Of a stretch of DNA of 64,000 nucleotides, positions 50,168 through 59,280 are shown piece by piece. The stretch comes from Rhizobiales bacterium PAR1 (GTDB lineage: Bacteria; Pseudomonadota; Alphaproteobacteria; Rhizobiales; Beijerinckiaceae): the NCBI GenBank assembly GCA_002256205.1, contig NKIW01000005.1, positions 124,001-188,000 on the forward strand, in the 5' to 3' direction. Position 1 is the first letter of the stretch. The number at the start of each line of letters is the position of its first letter. Below the pieces are notes generated by a model. The model saw only the letters and a program-made list of their open reading frames with translations, was not told the DNA's origin and did no database searches. A program made the translations under genes and the position numbers.

Positions 50168-51439
50168 ATGAACGCCGTTACACCCGCCCTGAAGACCACC
50201 CGCGCCCAGTCGATCCGCACGCCCTCGGGTATCGAGATCTGGCACGTCGAGGATTACACCGTGCCGGTGCTCTCCGTGGAATTTGCCTTCCTTGGCGGCG
50301 CGGCGCAAGACCCGGCGGGGAAATGCGGCCTTGCGAACCTGCTTGCAAGCTTGATGGACGAGGGCGCTGGCGCTCTCGTCTCGCAGGACTTCCAGGAAGC
50401 ACTGGAAGAAAAGGCGATAGAGCTTTCCTTCGATGCCGGACGTGATCGCCTCGATGGCTCGCTCCGCACGCTGGCCGACAATGCCGAACGCGCCTTCGAG
50501 CTGATGGCGCTGGCGTTGCAGATGCCACGCTTTGATGCGGATGCGATTGATCGCGTCCGGGCCCAGATCATCTCGGGCCTCAAGCGCGATGAATCCGATC
50601 CGGGTTCCCGCGCCCGCGACCGGCTTAACGCGCTCGCCTACCCTGGCCACAGCTATGGTCGGGCAGCGGATGGCGTGATTGCCGAGCTTACCTCGATCAC
50701 CCGTGAGGATGTCGTCGCGCAGCACGCCAAGCTTTTTGCCCGCGAGAACCTGCGTATCGTCGCGGTAGGCGCTGTGTCACCCGAGATGCTGGCCCGGCTG
50801 GTCGAGCAGGCCTTCGGCCCCCTCCCGAAAGCGCCAACCCTCGTGCCGATCACGCCGATTACCATGCAGAACGGCGGCACGCGCGAGATCATCGATCTCG
50901 ATATTCCGCAATCGACGCTGTATCTCGCGTTGCCAGGCATCGCCCGCAAGGATCCGATGCACATGTCGGCAATGGTGCTGAACCATATTCTTGGCGGCGG
51001 CAGCTTTACTTCCCGCCTCTGGACCGAGGTGCGCGAGAAGCGCGGCCTTGCCTATTCGGTCTGGTCGGCGCTGGCGGGGCGGGCACAATCGGCGCTCTAT
51101 TTCGCCGGCACCGCGACCAGCAATGAGCGCGTTGCGGAATCGCTGGAAGTCATCCTGCATGAGATCACCCAGATCGCACGCGATGGCGCAACGGCGGAGG
51201 AACTCGACAAGGCGAAGCGCTATCTCATGGGCTCTTACGCCCTGCGCTTTGATACTTCGCGCAAGATCGCCAACCAGCTTCTCGAACTGGCGATCGAGGA
51301 ACTCGGCATCGATTACATCGACCGCCGCAATGCCGAGGTCGCCGCTGTAACGCTTGATTCGATGCGTGCAGCCGGTACCCGGCTTTTTGGCGATGCGAAG
51401 CCGCTGATTGTGGTCGCGGGGCGTCCGCAGGGCTTATGA
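50168..51439 (+). CDS. M16 peptidase-like protein, inactive partner
   Basis: Protein of 423 residues with the M16 fold but no HxxEH: the equivalent segment is GLANLLASLMDEG. It keeps the substrate-binding Arg/Tyr region GGGSFTSRLWTEVREKRGLA followed by YSVWSAL, which supplies residues in trans in M16B dimers. It follows the active M16 gene by 42 bases and should form its non-catalytic partner. No clear signal peptide is seen; MNAVTPALKTTRAQSIRTPS is polar. Confident family call; the substrate is unknown. Confidence 0.93.
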   Translation: MNAVTPALKTTRAQSIRTPSGIEIWHVEDYTVPVLSVEFAFLGGAAQDPAGKCGLANLLASLMDEGAGALVSQDFQEALEEKAIELSFDAGRDRLDGSLRTLADNAERAFELMALALQMPRFDADAIDRVRAQIISGLKRDESDPGSRARDRLNALAYPGHSYGRAADGVIAELTSITREDVVAQHAKLFARENLRIVAVGAVSPEMLARLVEQAFGPLPKAPTLVPITPITMQNGGTREIIDLDIPQSTLYLALPGIARKDPMHMSAMVLNHILGGGSFTSRLWTEVREKRGLAYSVWSALAGRAQSALYFAGTATSNERVAESLEVILHEITQIARDGATAEELDKAKRYLMGSYALRFDTSRKIANQLLELAIEELGIDYIDRRNAEVAAVTLDSMRAAGTRLFGDAKPLIVVAGRPQGL

Positions 51440-51620
51440 TGGCGCCCGCGGAGCCTGCAATCGTGAGAAAATCGCTCAACGGGAGCGAAAAACTCAATCG
51501 AGCTTGCGCTTGGCTTCGAGGCATGGCAGCAGATCGCTCGCGCGGCATTTGGGCGTTTGGATCGGTTCAGCCGAACCGGAAGCGCAGCAGGGCCGCTCTT
51601 TGGCAGGAAAGGCGTTTAGG

Positions 51621-52583
51621 ATGAGCCTCACTTCGGATCTCCTTGTCGATCGCCGCCGGCTGAGACGGCAACTGACCCTGTGGCGCGTGCTCGCCGTGCT
51701 GGTGGCGCTGGGGGCCGTTCTGGCTGCAGGGCTGATGTTTGGCGGCGCGGGCCTGCGGCCAAACCAGCCGCATATCGCACGAATCACCATTGAAGGCCTG
51801 ATCACCGGCAAGCAGGAAACGGTCGATCTCCTGCGTCGCGCTGAGAATGATGGTGCCAAGGCTGTCATCCTGCGCATCAATTCGGGCGGCGGGACGACGT
51901 CCGGTTCTGAGACGCTCTACAACGAAATCCGCCGCCTCGCGGGCAAGAAGCCGGTTGTGGCGGTCATTGATGGTGTCGGCGCGTCGGGGGCCTACATGGC
52001 GGCGATCGGTACTGATCGCATTTTTGCCAATGGCAGCGCGATGGTCGGCTCGATTGGTGTCATCGCCCAGTATCCAAACTTTTCGAAGCTGCTGGAAAAC
52101 GTCGGCGTCAAGGTCGAGGCCGTCCGTTCAAGCCCGCTCAAGGCCATGCCCAGCGGCGTTGAACCGACCTCGCCCGAAGCGCGCGCCGCATTGGAAGAGA
52201 CCATTACCGAGAGCTATCGCTGGTTCCGTGGCCTTGTCGGCGAACGCCGCCAGCTCTCCGGTGATGCGCTGAGTAAGGTGGCTGATGGCCGCGTCTTTAC
52301 CGGTCGGCAGGCGATTGATCTCAAGTTGATCGATGCGCTCGGCGGTGAAGATGCCGCTGTCGCCTGGCTGGAAGCCGAGAAGGGCCTCGCCAAGGGCCTC
52401 AAGATTCAGCCCTATGTTATTCGCCAGCCGCTCAATCGCTTCCCGACCCTGACCTCGCTGGCCGGTCTCGTCGGCCTTGCCGATGCGGAGGGCGCCGGCG
52501 TTCTGCGCGAGGCCGCGCGGGAGGTGATGGGAGGCAATGCGCTTGACGGTCTTGTCTCCGTCTGGCACCCTTCGGGCGAATAG
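51621..52583 (+). CDS. sppA: Signal peptide peptidase SppA, short form (S49)
   Basis: Membrane-bound serine protease that degrades cleaved signal peptides, 320 residues. A single N-terminal membrane helix ([20 protein letters not shown]) follows a basic cytosolic part. The catalytic Ser is in [20 protein letters not shown]; the Lys general base is likely the one in [10 protein letters not shown]. Short bacterial SppA forms are about 300-330 residues and assemble as octamers. TTTAGG precedes ATG 51621. It is in the same direction as the M16 pair (181 bases upstream) and the ihfB operon (62 bases downstream), a common order in this order of bacteria. Confidence 0.95.
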   Translation: MSLTSDLLVDRRRLRRQLTLWRVLAVLVALGAVLAAGLMFGGAGLRPNQPHIARITIEGLITGKQETVDLLRRAENDGAKAVILRINSGGGTTSGSETLYNEIRRLAGKKPVVAVIDGVGASGAYMAAIGTDRIFANGSAMVGSIGVIAQYPNFSKLLENVGVKVEAVRSSPLKAMPSGVEPTSPEARAALEETITESYRWFRGLVGERRQLSGDALSKVADGRVFTGRQAIDLKLIDALGGEDAAVAWLEAEKGLAKGLKIQPYVIRQPLNRFPTLTSLAGLVGLADAEGAGVLREAAREVMGGNALDGLVSVWHPSGE

Positions 52584-52645
52584 TTATTCCAAATCAATGC
52601 ACTAATTGCGATATTCGTGATAAGGCTCCGTCAGAGAGGCATCCC

Positions 52646-52948
52646 ATGATCAAATCAGAACTCGTTTTGAAACTCGCCGAGATGAACCCGCATCTCTATC
52701 AGCGCGATGTCGAGATTCTCGTCAACGCCATCCTCGATGAAATCACCGATGCGCTGCGTCAGGGTGATCGCGTCGAGTTGCGCGGCTTCGGCACCTTCTC
52801 CATCAAGGAGCGCGATGCGCGTCAGGGTCGCAATCCGCGCACGGGCGAGAAGGTCAGCGTCACCGGCAAGGTGGTGCCGTACTTCAAAAGCGGCAAGGAA
52901 ATGCGCGACCGTCTGAACCCGAAGGCTGGGGCTGCCCGCCGCGCCTGA
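52646..52948 (+). CDS. ihfB: Integration host factor beta subunit
   Basis: DNA-bending protein of 100 residues, partner of IhfA. The HU/IHF signature is [20 protein letters not shown], and the intercalating Pro sits in [13 protein letters not shown]. The N-terminal [20 protein letters not shown] is typical of IHF-beta rather than HU. The C-terminal tail ([10 protein letters not shown]) is slightly longer than in E. coli. It acts on the nucleoid, and at sigma-54 promoters, recombination sites and replication origins. It is followed by lapA after 68 bases. Confidence 0.97.
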   Translation: MIKSELVLKLAEMNPHLYQRDVEILVNAILDEITDALRQGDRVELRGFGTFSIKERDARQGRNPRTGEKVSVTGKVVPYFKSGKEMRDRLNPKAGAARRA

Positions 52949-53016
52949 GGGCGAGCCTTTGGGGTTGATGGCCAAGGCAATTCAAGGCCAATAGTTTTGG
53001 CGGCAAGGAGAGAGCC

Positions 53017-53352
53017 GTGCTGCGTTTGATCAAATTTCTGATCCTGTTGCCGATTGGCGTGGCGCTGGTGCTGTTCGGCGTCGCCAATCGCCAGATCGTG
53101 ACGCTGGTGCTTGATCCGGTCTCCCCGGCGACGGATGCGCTGAAGATCTCCGTGCCGCTGTTCGTTTTCTTCTTCGCGACCCTTGTTGTCGGTGTGATCA
53201 TCGGCTCGATGACGACATGGTTCGCCCAAGGCCGGCATCGCAAAGCGGAACGGGCATTCCGCCGCGAGCGTGACAGCCTGAGGGTCGAAAACGCGCGCCT
53301 CAAGAGCGAGGCCCCGTCTACGGTGACTGCCCTCCTGTCGAATTCCCGGTAA
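53017..53352 (+). CDS. LapA domain protein (DUF1049)
   Basis: Small inner-membrane protein of 111 residues with two helices (LIKFLILLPIGVALVLFGVA and VPLFVFFFATLVVGVIIGSM) and a cytosolic helical tail (GRHRKAERAFRRERDSLRVE). In gammaproteobacteria LapA works with LapB to control LPS synthesis by steering FtsH to LpxC. Here lapB is not adjacent, so the role is inferred. A lapA gene following ihfB is a conserved arrangement in several proteobacterial classes, which supports the call. It starts the sub-run lapA-ocd-trpF-trpB, 11 bases ahead of the next gene. Confidence 0.9.
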   Translation: MLRLIKFLILLPIGVALVLFGVANRQIVTLVLDPVSPATDALKISVPLFVFFFATLVVGVIIGSMTTWFAQGRHRKAERAFRRERDSLRVENARLKSEAPSTVTALLSNSR

Positions 53353-53362
53353 GGCTTGGGAC

Positions 53363-54313
53363 ATGCGTGTTGTCGATGCTGCCGGTGTGGACCGGGTTCT
53401 CGAGTTTCCCGCGCTTGTTGGTGCGGTTGATGACGCCCTGCGCGCTAACATGGTCGTGCCGGTGCGACACCATCATACGGTTGAGCGCACCGATGGTAAT
53501 GCTACCCATCTCCTGATGCCGGCCTGGGCGGCGGGCGCGGGCGGGTTTCTCGGCGTCAAGATTGTCAATGTCTTCCCCGGCAATGGCGCGCGCGGGCTCC
53601 CCAGCGTCATGGGCACCTATGTGCTGATGGATGGCGATACCGGCGCGACACTTGCCGTTATTGATGGCACGCGTCTGACGCTCTGGAGAACGGCGGCGAC
53701 CTCGGCGCTGGCTGCCCGCTATCTTGCCATGCCCGATGCCCGGACCCATCTGATGGTCGGTGCCGGCGCGCTTTCCCCGTTCTTCCTCAAAGCGCATCGC
53801 GCCGTGCGGCCGATCGCACGCTCGATCCTCTGGAACAAGACGCGTGCGAACGCCGAGAAGGTCGCAGCGAGCCTCGCCGCAGAGGGCATCACGGTAGAGG
53901 TCGCGGATGATCTCGAAACCGCCGTGCGTGCTGCCGATATCATCTCGACCGCGACGCTCTCGAAGGAGCCGCTGGTGCGTGGCGCCTGGCTCAAACCTGG
54001 CGCCCATCTTGATCTTGTCGGCGCGTTTACACCTGAGATGCGCGAAACCGATGACGATTGTGTGCTTCGTTCGCGCATTTTCGTCGATACGCGTGGCGGT
54101 GCGCTCAAAGAAGGCGGCGATCTTGTCCAGCCGATCAAGGCGCGGTTAATCACGCCGGAGGTCGTCGAAGCCGATCTCTTCGATCTCGCACGCGGCGCTG
54201 TTACGTTCACCCGTGCGGCTGGCGATATCACGCTCTACAAATCTACCGGTGGTGCGGTGTTCGATCTGGCGACCGCAGCGCTTGTCGCGAAAGCCAGCGG
54301 AATCTCGGCGTGA
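53363..54313 (+). CDS. Ornithine cyclodeaminase/mu-crystallin family protein
   Basis: NAD(P)-binding enzyme family member of 316 residues. The substrate domain has LMPAWAAGAGGFLGVKIVNV with the conserved Lys; ALSPFFLKAH after MVGAG is the Rossmann loop, where many family members have Gly-x-Gln. TLSKEPLVRGAWLKPGAHLD, LVGAFTPEMRETDDD carries the usual catalytic Asp. The family includes ornithine cyclodeaminases, alanine dehydrogenases and imine reductases, so the reaction is not known. Its stop overlaps the GTG start of trpF (GTGA), tying it to tryptophan genes. The metabolic reason is not obvious. Confidence 0.9.
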   Translation: MRVVDAAGVDRVLEFPALVGAVDDALRANMVVPVRHHHTVERTDGNATHLLMPAWAAGAGGFLGVKIVNVFPGNGARGLPSVMGTYVLMDGDTGATLAVIDGTRLTLWRTAATSALAARYLAMPDARTHLMVGAGALSPFFLKAHRAVRPIARSILWNKTRANAEKVAASLAAEGITVEVADDLETAVRAADIISTATLSKEPLVRGAWLKPGAHLDLVGAFTPEMRETDDDCVLRSRIFVDTRGGALKEGGDLVQPIKARLITPEVVEADLFDLARGAVTFTRAAGDITLYKSTGGAVFDLATAALVAKASGISA

Positions 54314-54969
54314 GCCTCATCGTCAAGATTTGCGGGCTGAAGACGCTGGAAAGTCTAGATACGGCACTCGATGCCGGCGCCGATATGATCGGCTTTGTGT
54401 TCCACCCGAAAAGCCCGCGCAACATCGCGCCGGAGCAGGCGACCAAGCTGGCGCCTGCCGCCCGCAACAGGGCGAAGATTGTCGCGCTGGTCGTTGATCC
54501 CGAGGATAGCCAGCTGAGCATGCTGCGCTCCATCGTCGCGCCTGACCTCTGGCAGTTTCACGGCAAGGAGAGTTTCGAGCGTGTGCGTGAGGCACGGACC
54601 ATCCTCGGTATTCCGGTCATGAAGGCGCTTGGCGTGGCTGAAACCAGCGATCTCGCGGCCGTTTCGGCCTATGCGCGCGTCGCCGATCACGTCCTGCTCG
54701 ATGCCAAACCGCCGAAAGACGCGGCGTATCCCGGCGGGCACGGCAAGGTGTTTGACTGGAATATCCTTTCCGCGCTTCCCCCTGCCATGCCGTTCATGCT
54801 ATCGGGCGGCCTCTCGCCGGAGAACGTGGCCGAGGCGATCCGGACAATCCGGCGCATGGGCCTCACGCTTTCCGGTGTCGATGTCTCGTCAGGCGTGGAA
54901 AGCGCGCCGGGCGTAAAGGATTTGGGAAAGATCAGGGCGTTCATCGCCGCTGCGCGCGAGGCGGGTTAA
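54310..54969 (+). CDS. trpF: Phosphoribosylanthranilate isomerase
   Basis: TIM-barrel enzyme of tryptophan synthesis converting N-(5'-phosphoribosyl)anthranilate to CdRP, 219 residues. The catalytic Cys is in [14 protein letters not shown] and the catalytic Asp in [11 protein letters not shown]. The phosphate-binding ends are [16 protein letters not shown] and [16 protein letters not shown]. The start is a GTG at 54310 whose TGA-overlap with the upstream gene signals translational coupling. It precedes trpB by 29 bases. Other trp genes (trpE, trpGDC) are outside the window. Confidence 0.97.
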   Translation: MSLIVKICGLKTLESLDTALDAGADMIGFVFHPKSPRNIAPEQATKLAPAARNRAKIVALVVDPEDSQLSMLRSIVAPDLWQFHGKESFERVREARTILGIPVMKALGVAETSDLAAVSAYARVADHVLLDAKPPKDAAYPGGHGKVFDWNILSALPPAMPFMLSGGLSPENVAEAIRTIRRMGLTLSGVDVSSGVESAPGVKDLGKIRAFIAAAREAG

Positions 54970-54998
54970 GCCCGCGTGTGGAACCGGGAGTGCAAGTG

Positions 54999-56216
54999 AT
55001 GACAGTGCAGGCAAAGCCGAATTCCTTCCGGTCCGGACCGGACGAGAATGGCCGCTTCGGCATCTTCGGCGGGCGCTTTGTCGCCGAAACGCTGATGCCG
55101 CTGATCCTCGATTTGCAGAAGGCCTATGAGGATGCGAAGGCCGATCCGGCGTTCCATGCCGAAATGACCTCGATGCTGACGCATTATGTCGGCCGTCCGT
55201 CGCCGCTGTATTTCGCCGAACGCATGACCGAGCATCTCGGTGGCGCCAAGATCTACTTCAAGCGCGACGAGTTGAACCACACCGGCGCGCATAAGGTGAA
55301 CAACGTGCTCGGGCAGATCCTGCTCGCGCGTCGCATGGGCAAGAAGCGCATCATTGCCGAAACCGGCGCGGGCCAGCATGGTGTCGCGACGGCCACGCTC
55401 TGTGCACGCTATGGCCTGCAGTGCGTCGTCTACATGGGCGCGGTCGACGTCGAACGCCAGAAGCCCAACGTCTTCCGCATGAAGATGCTCGGTGCTGAGG
55501 TCGTCCCGGTGACGTCCGGTTCGAAGACGCTCAAGGACGCCATGAACGAGGCGCTCCGCGACTGGGTCACCAATGTCGATAACACCTTCTATTGCATCGG
55601 TACGGCGGCGGGTCCGCATCCCTATCCGATGATGGTACGTGATTTCCAGTGCGTCATCGGTAACGAAACCAAGGCGCAGATGCTCGAAGCCGAGGGCCGC
55701 CTGCCGGATAGCCTGATTGCTGCGATTGGTGGTGGCTCGAACGCGATCGGCCTATTCCATCCCTTCCTTGATGATCCTTCGGTCGCGATCTATGGCGTTG
55801 AAGCGGCTGGCCACGGCCTTTCGACCGGCCTTCATGCAGCTTCGCTGACCGGCGGCCGCCCCGGCGTGCTGCACGGCAACCGCACCTACCTCCTGATGGA
55901 CGAGGACGGCCAGATCAAGGATGCGCATTCAATCTCGGCGGGCCTCGATTATCCCGGCATCGGCCCGGAACACTCCTGGCTCCATGACATCAAGCGCGTG
56001 AACTATCTGTTCGCGACCGATGACGAGGCGCTTGCTGCGTTCCAGCTTTGCTCGAAGCTCGAGGGCATCATTCCGGCGCTCGAACCCGCGCATGCGCTCG
56101 CCAAGGTGATCGACCTTGCCCCGACGCTGCCGAAGGACCACCTCATGGTGATGAATCTCTGTGGCCGTGGCGACAAGGACATCTTCACCGTTGCTGAACA
56201 TCTCGGGGGGATGTGA
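54999..56216 (+). CDS. trpB: Tryptophan synthase beta chain
   Basis: PLP enzyme joining indole and serine, 405 residues. The Schiff-base Lys is in [15 protein letters not shown]; the COMM/ammonium region is [15 protein letters not shown]. The PLP phosphate loop is [14 protein letters not shown], and the C-terminus holds LSGRGDKD-type [17 protein letters not shown] 54999 is used because CGGGAG lies eight bases upstream; a GTG at 54978 is an alternative. The next gene, trpA, begins three bases after the stop; the two subunits form the alpha2beta2 complex. Typical TrpB1 type. Confidence 0.98.
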   Translation: MTVQAKPNSFRSGPDENGRFGIFGGRFVAETLMPLILDLQKAYEDAKADPAFHAEMTSMLTHYVGRPSPLYFAERMTEHLGGAKIYFKRDELNHTGAHKVNNVLGQILLARRMGKKRIIAETGAGQHGVATATLCARYGLQCVVYMGAVDVERQKPNVFRMKMLGAEVVPVTSGSKTLKDAMNEALRDWVTNVDNTFYCIGTAAGPHPYPMMVRDFQCVIGNETKAQMLEAEGRLPDSLIAAIGGGSNAIGLFHPFLDDPSVAIYGVEAAGHGLSTGLHAASLTGGRPGVLHGNRTYLLMDEDGQIKDAHSISAGLDYPGIGPEHSWLHDIKRVNYLFATDDEALAAFQLCSKLEGIIPALEPAHALAKVIDLAPTLPKDHLMVMNLCGRGDKDIFTVAEHLGGM

Positions 56217-56219
56217 GTT

Positions 56220-57047
56220 ATGTCGAGCCGTATTCCCGCCCGTTTCGCCAAGAACGCCGCCGCTGGCCGCGCCTCCCTCGTGACCTTCATCACGGCGGGC
56301 GACCCTGATCCGGTGACCAGCCTCGCGCTTCTGAAGGCGCTTCCCGCTGCCGGAGCCGATGTCATCGAGCTCGGTATGCCGTTCTCGGACCCGATGGCGG
56401 ATGGCCCGGCGATTCAGTGGGCGTCGATGCGCGCGCTCTCTGCCGGCATGTCGCTCAAGAAAACGCTGGCGATGGTGACGGAATTCCGCAAGGAAAACAC
56501 CGAAACGCCGATCGTGCTGATGGGCTATTACAACCCGATCTACATCTACGGAGTCGAGAAGTTCCTCGCCGACGCGGTGAAGGCGGGCGTGGACGGGCTG
56601 ATCGTCGTCGATCTGCCGCCGGAGGAGGACGCGGAGCTCTGCGTGCCGGCGCTGGCCTCCGGCCTCAACTTTATCCGCCTTGCTACCCCGACAACGGACG
56701 ATAAACGCCTGCCGAAGGTGCTCGCGAATACCTCCGGCTTTGTCTATTACGTCTCGATCAACGGCATCACTGGTACGGCGACACCTGACTTCGGCCAGGT
56801 CTCCTCGGCGGTGGCGCGCATCAAACGGCATACTGATCTGCCTGTTGCTGTCGGTTTTGGCGTGAAAGCGCCGGAACATGCCGCGGCGATCGCCAAGGGT
56901 GCCGATGGTGTTGTGGTCGGCTCGGCGCTGGTCGAAGCTATCCGCACCTCGCTTGATGCGAATGGCAAGGCGACCGACAAGACCGTATCCGCTGTCACGA
57001 ACCTTGTCGCCGGCCTTGCCGACGCGGTTCGTGGCGTGAAGAAGTAA
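56220..57047 (+). CDS. trpA: Tryptophan synthase alpha chain
   Basis: TIM-barrel lyase releasing indole and glyceraldehyde-3-phosphate from indole-3-glycerol phosphate, 275 residues. The catalytic Glu and Asp are in [20 protein letters not shown]. The flexible loop region with [13 protein letters not shown] follows, and phosphate binding is in [14 protein letters not shown] and [11 protein letters not shown]. It starts three bases after trpB and is followed 18 bases later by accD. The trpA-accD-folC order is a known alphaproteobacterial arrangement. Confidence 0.98.
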   Translation: MSSRIPARFAKNAAAGRASLVTFITAGDPDPVTSLALLKALPAAGADVIELGMPFSDPMADGPAIQWASMRALSAGMSLKKTLAMVTEFRKENTETPIVLMGYYNPIYIYGVEKFLADAVKAGVDGLIVVDLPPEEDAELCVPALASGLNFIRLATPTTDDKRLPKVLANTSGFVYYVSINGITGTATPDFGQVSSAVARIKRHTDLPVAVGFGVKAPEHAAAIAKGADGVVVGSALVEAIRTSLDANGKATDKTVSAVTNLVAGLADAVRGVKK

Positions 57048-57065
57048 CAGAAAGGTCCGAACATC

Positions 57066-57941
57066 ATGTCGACAGAGAGCACGATGAACTGGATCACCAA
57101 TCTCGTCCGGCCGAAGATTCGCTCGCTCTTGAAGCGCGAAACGCCGGAGAATCTCTGGATCAAGTGCCCGGATACCGGGCAGATGGTGTTCCAGAAAGAG
57201 GTCGAGGATAATCTCTGGGTCATTCCCGGCTCCGAGCATCACCTCCGGATGAGCGCGAAAGCGCGCCTCGCCCATATGTTCGACGGTGGGGCTTATGAGG
57301 CCATCAAGGTGCCGGATGTGCCGGTCGATCCGCTGAAATTCAAGGACGAGAAGCGCTATACGGATCGCCTGAAGGATGCCCGCGCCAAGACCGGCATGAA
57401 CGATTCCGTGCTGATCGGCTTTGGCAATCTCGATGCGCTCCCCATCACCATGGCCGTGCAGGATTTCAGCTTCATGGGCGGCTCGCTCGGCATGGCGGCG
57501 GGCGAATCCGTGATCGTGGCTGCGACCACCGCTTATGAGCGCAAGACGCCGCTGGTGCTCTTCATCGCCTCGGGCGGTGCGCGCATGCAGGAGGGTATTC
57601 TTTCGCTGATGCAGCTGCCGCGCACCACCGTCGCCATCCAGCGTCTGCGCCGCGCGGGCCTGCCTTACATCGCCGTACTGACAAACCCGACCACGGGCGG
57701 CGTGACGGCCTCCTACGCCATGCTGGGTGACGTGCATTTCGCAGAACCCGGCGCGATGATCGGCTTTGCCGGCCCGCGCGTCATCGAGCAGACCATTCGT
57801 GAAAAGCTGCCCGAGGGATTCCAGCGTGCGGAATACCTCTATGATCACGGCATGGTCGATATGGTTTTGCACCGGAAGGAGATCCGCGGCACCGTGTCGC
57901 GTCTCGCCCGGTTGCTCACGAAGCGCGAAGCTGCGGCCTGA
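57066..57941 (+). CDS. accD: Acetyl-CoA carboxylase carboxyltransferase beta subunit, zinc-ribbon Cys lost
   Basis: Carboxyltransferase subunit for malonyl-CoA synthesis, 291 residues, working with AccA. Crotonase-fold landmarks are [40 protein letters not shown] and [25 protein letters not shown]. The N-terminal region that in E. coli has four zinc cysteines reads [11 protein letters not shown] and [13 protein letters not shown] here: only one Cys remains. This loss is, from memory, usual in Hyphomicrobiales, so it is a lineage trait rather than damage. It is cotranscribed with trpA and folC. Confidence 0.97.
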   Translation: MSTESTMNWITNLVRPKIRSLLKRETPENLWIKCPDTGQMVFQKEVEDNLWVIPGSEHHLRMSAKARLAHMFDGGAYEAIKVPDVPVDPLKFKDEKRYTDRLKDARAKTGMNDSVLIGFGNLDALPITMAVQDFSFMGGSLGMAAGESVIVAATTAYERKTPLVLFIASGGARMQEGILSLMQLPRTTVAIQRLRRAGLPYIAVLTNPTTGGVTASYAMLGDVHFAEPGAMIGFAGPRVIEQTIREKLPEGFQRAEYLYDHGMVDMVLHRKEIRGTVSRLARLLTKREAAA

Positions 57942-57956
57942 TCGCGGCACGCGAAC

Positions 57957-59276
57957 ATGCCGATGCACGATTCCGATGGTTATCTCGCACGTTTCGCACA
58001 GCTTCACCCGCGCCTGATCGATCTCTCGCTCGGACGGATGGAGCGGCTGCTCGCCGCGCTCGGGCATCCGGAGAGAAAGCTGCCGCCGGTGATCCATGTC
58101 GCCGGCACCAATGGCAAGGGCTCGACCATCGCCTTCATGCGCGCGATGCTGGAAGCCGCGGGCGCGCTTGTGCATACTTACACCTCGCCGCATCTCGTTC
58201 GGTTTCACGAACGCATCCGCCTTGCCGCGCCCGGAGGCGGTAAGCTCGTCACCGAAGACGCGTTGGTGGAAGCCTTCGAGCGTATCGAAACGGTGAATGC
58301 CGGCGAACCCATCACATTTTTTGAAATCACCACGGTGGTGGCCTTCGATCTTTTTGCGCGGCACCCGGCGGATTATGTGCTGCTGGAGGTCGGTCTAGGC
58401 GGACGGCTCGACACCACCAATGTTATCGAGCATCCCATCGCCTCGGTGATCACGCCGGTCTCGATGGATCACCGCGAATTCCTCGGCGATACCCTTGAGA
58501 AAATCGCCTTCGAGAAGGCAGGCATCCTCAAGCGTGGCACGCCGGCGATCCTCGCCGAGATGGATCAGGCTGCGCTCGATGTCTGCCTGCACGAAGCCGG
58601 CAAGCGGGACGTGACAGCCCTCGTCGGCGGGCAAGATTTTCAGGCTTTCGAAGAGCGCGGACGGATGGTTTTCCAGTCCGAGGATACTTTTCTGGATCTG
58701 CCGCTGCCGCGTCTTGCGGGCCGGCACCAGATTCTCAACGCCGCTACCGCGATTGCGACATTGCTCAAGGTTGCGCCAGAGCGCATGAACCAGAAGGCGA
58801 TTGAAGCGGGCCTCCTCAGCGCCGAATGGCCGGCGCGCTTCCAGCGCCTCACCGGCAAGCTGACGAAGCTCGCGCCCGAAGGCGCTGAACTCTGGCTCGA
58901 TGGCGGCCATAACGCCGATGGCGCGCGCGTGCTCGCCGAGGCCCTGAGCGCACTCGAGGAACGCAGCCCCCGACCGCTGGTGCTGATCGCCGGAACCATG
59001 GCGCGCAAGAATGCGGAGGAGATCCTCCGGCCCTTCATCGGCCTCGCGCAGGAGTTTTTGGCTGTTCCCGTGCCGGGTGAGGGGACCCGCCCACCAGATG
59101 AATTGGCAGCTGTCGCGCGCAAGCTCGGCATGCCCGCAGCACAGGCCGGGTCCGTCGAGGACAGCCTGCGATACCTTGGTGCCCGGACATGGTCCGAGCA
59201 GCCGCGCATTGTCATCACTGGCTCGCTCTATCTTGCGGGCGATGTCCTGCAAGCGGACGGCAGTCTGCCGAAATAG
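57957..59276 (+). CDS. folC: Bifunctional folylpolyglutamate/dihydrofolate synthase
   Basis: Mur-ligase-fold enzyme adding glutamate to dihydropteroate and folates, 439 residues. The P-loop is IHVAGTNGKGSTIAFM; TYTSPHLVRFHERI and EVGLGGRLDTTN are further hallmarks. The central part has VSMDHREFLGDTLEKIAFEK with the carbamylated-Lys region, and LDGGHNADGARVLAEAL starts the C-terminal domain. ATG 57957 gives MPMHDSDGYLARF, a usual opening. It is the last gene of the trpF-folC run; its stop is four bases from the convergent binding-protein gene, so there is no room for a separate terminator. Confidence 0.97.
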   Translation: MPMHDSDGYLARFAQLHPRLIDLSLGRMERLLAALGHPERKLPPVIHVAGTNGKGSTIAFMRAMLEAAGALVHTYTSPHLVRFHERIRLAAPGGGKLVTEDALVEAFERIETVNAGEPITFFEITTVVAFDLFARHPADYVLLEVGLGGRLDTTNVIEHPIASVITPVSMDHREFLGDTLEKIAFEKAGILKRGTPAILAEMDQAALDVCLHEAGKRDVTALVGGQDFQAFEERGRMVFQSEDTFLDLPLPRLAGRHQILNAATAIATLLKVAPERMNQKAIEAGLLSAEWPARFQRLTGKLTKLAPEGAELWLDGGHNADGARVLAEALSALEERSPRPLVLIAGTMARKNAEEILRPFIGLAQEFLAVPVPGEGTRPPDELAAVARKLGMPAAQAGSVEDSLRYLGARTWSEQPRIVITGSLYLAGDVLQADGSLPK

Positions 59277-59280
59277 GCGC

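Noticed and set aside
55929-58364. 811-codon minus-strand open frame opposite trpB, trpA, accD and folC
   Set aside because: It is His/Arg/Gln-rich with no domain and lies fully opposite four certain genes; long antisense frames are expected in GC-rich DNA.
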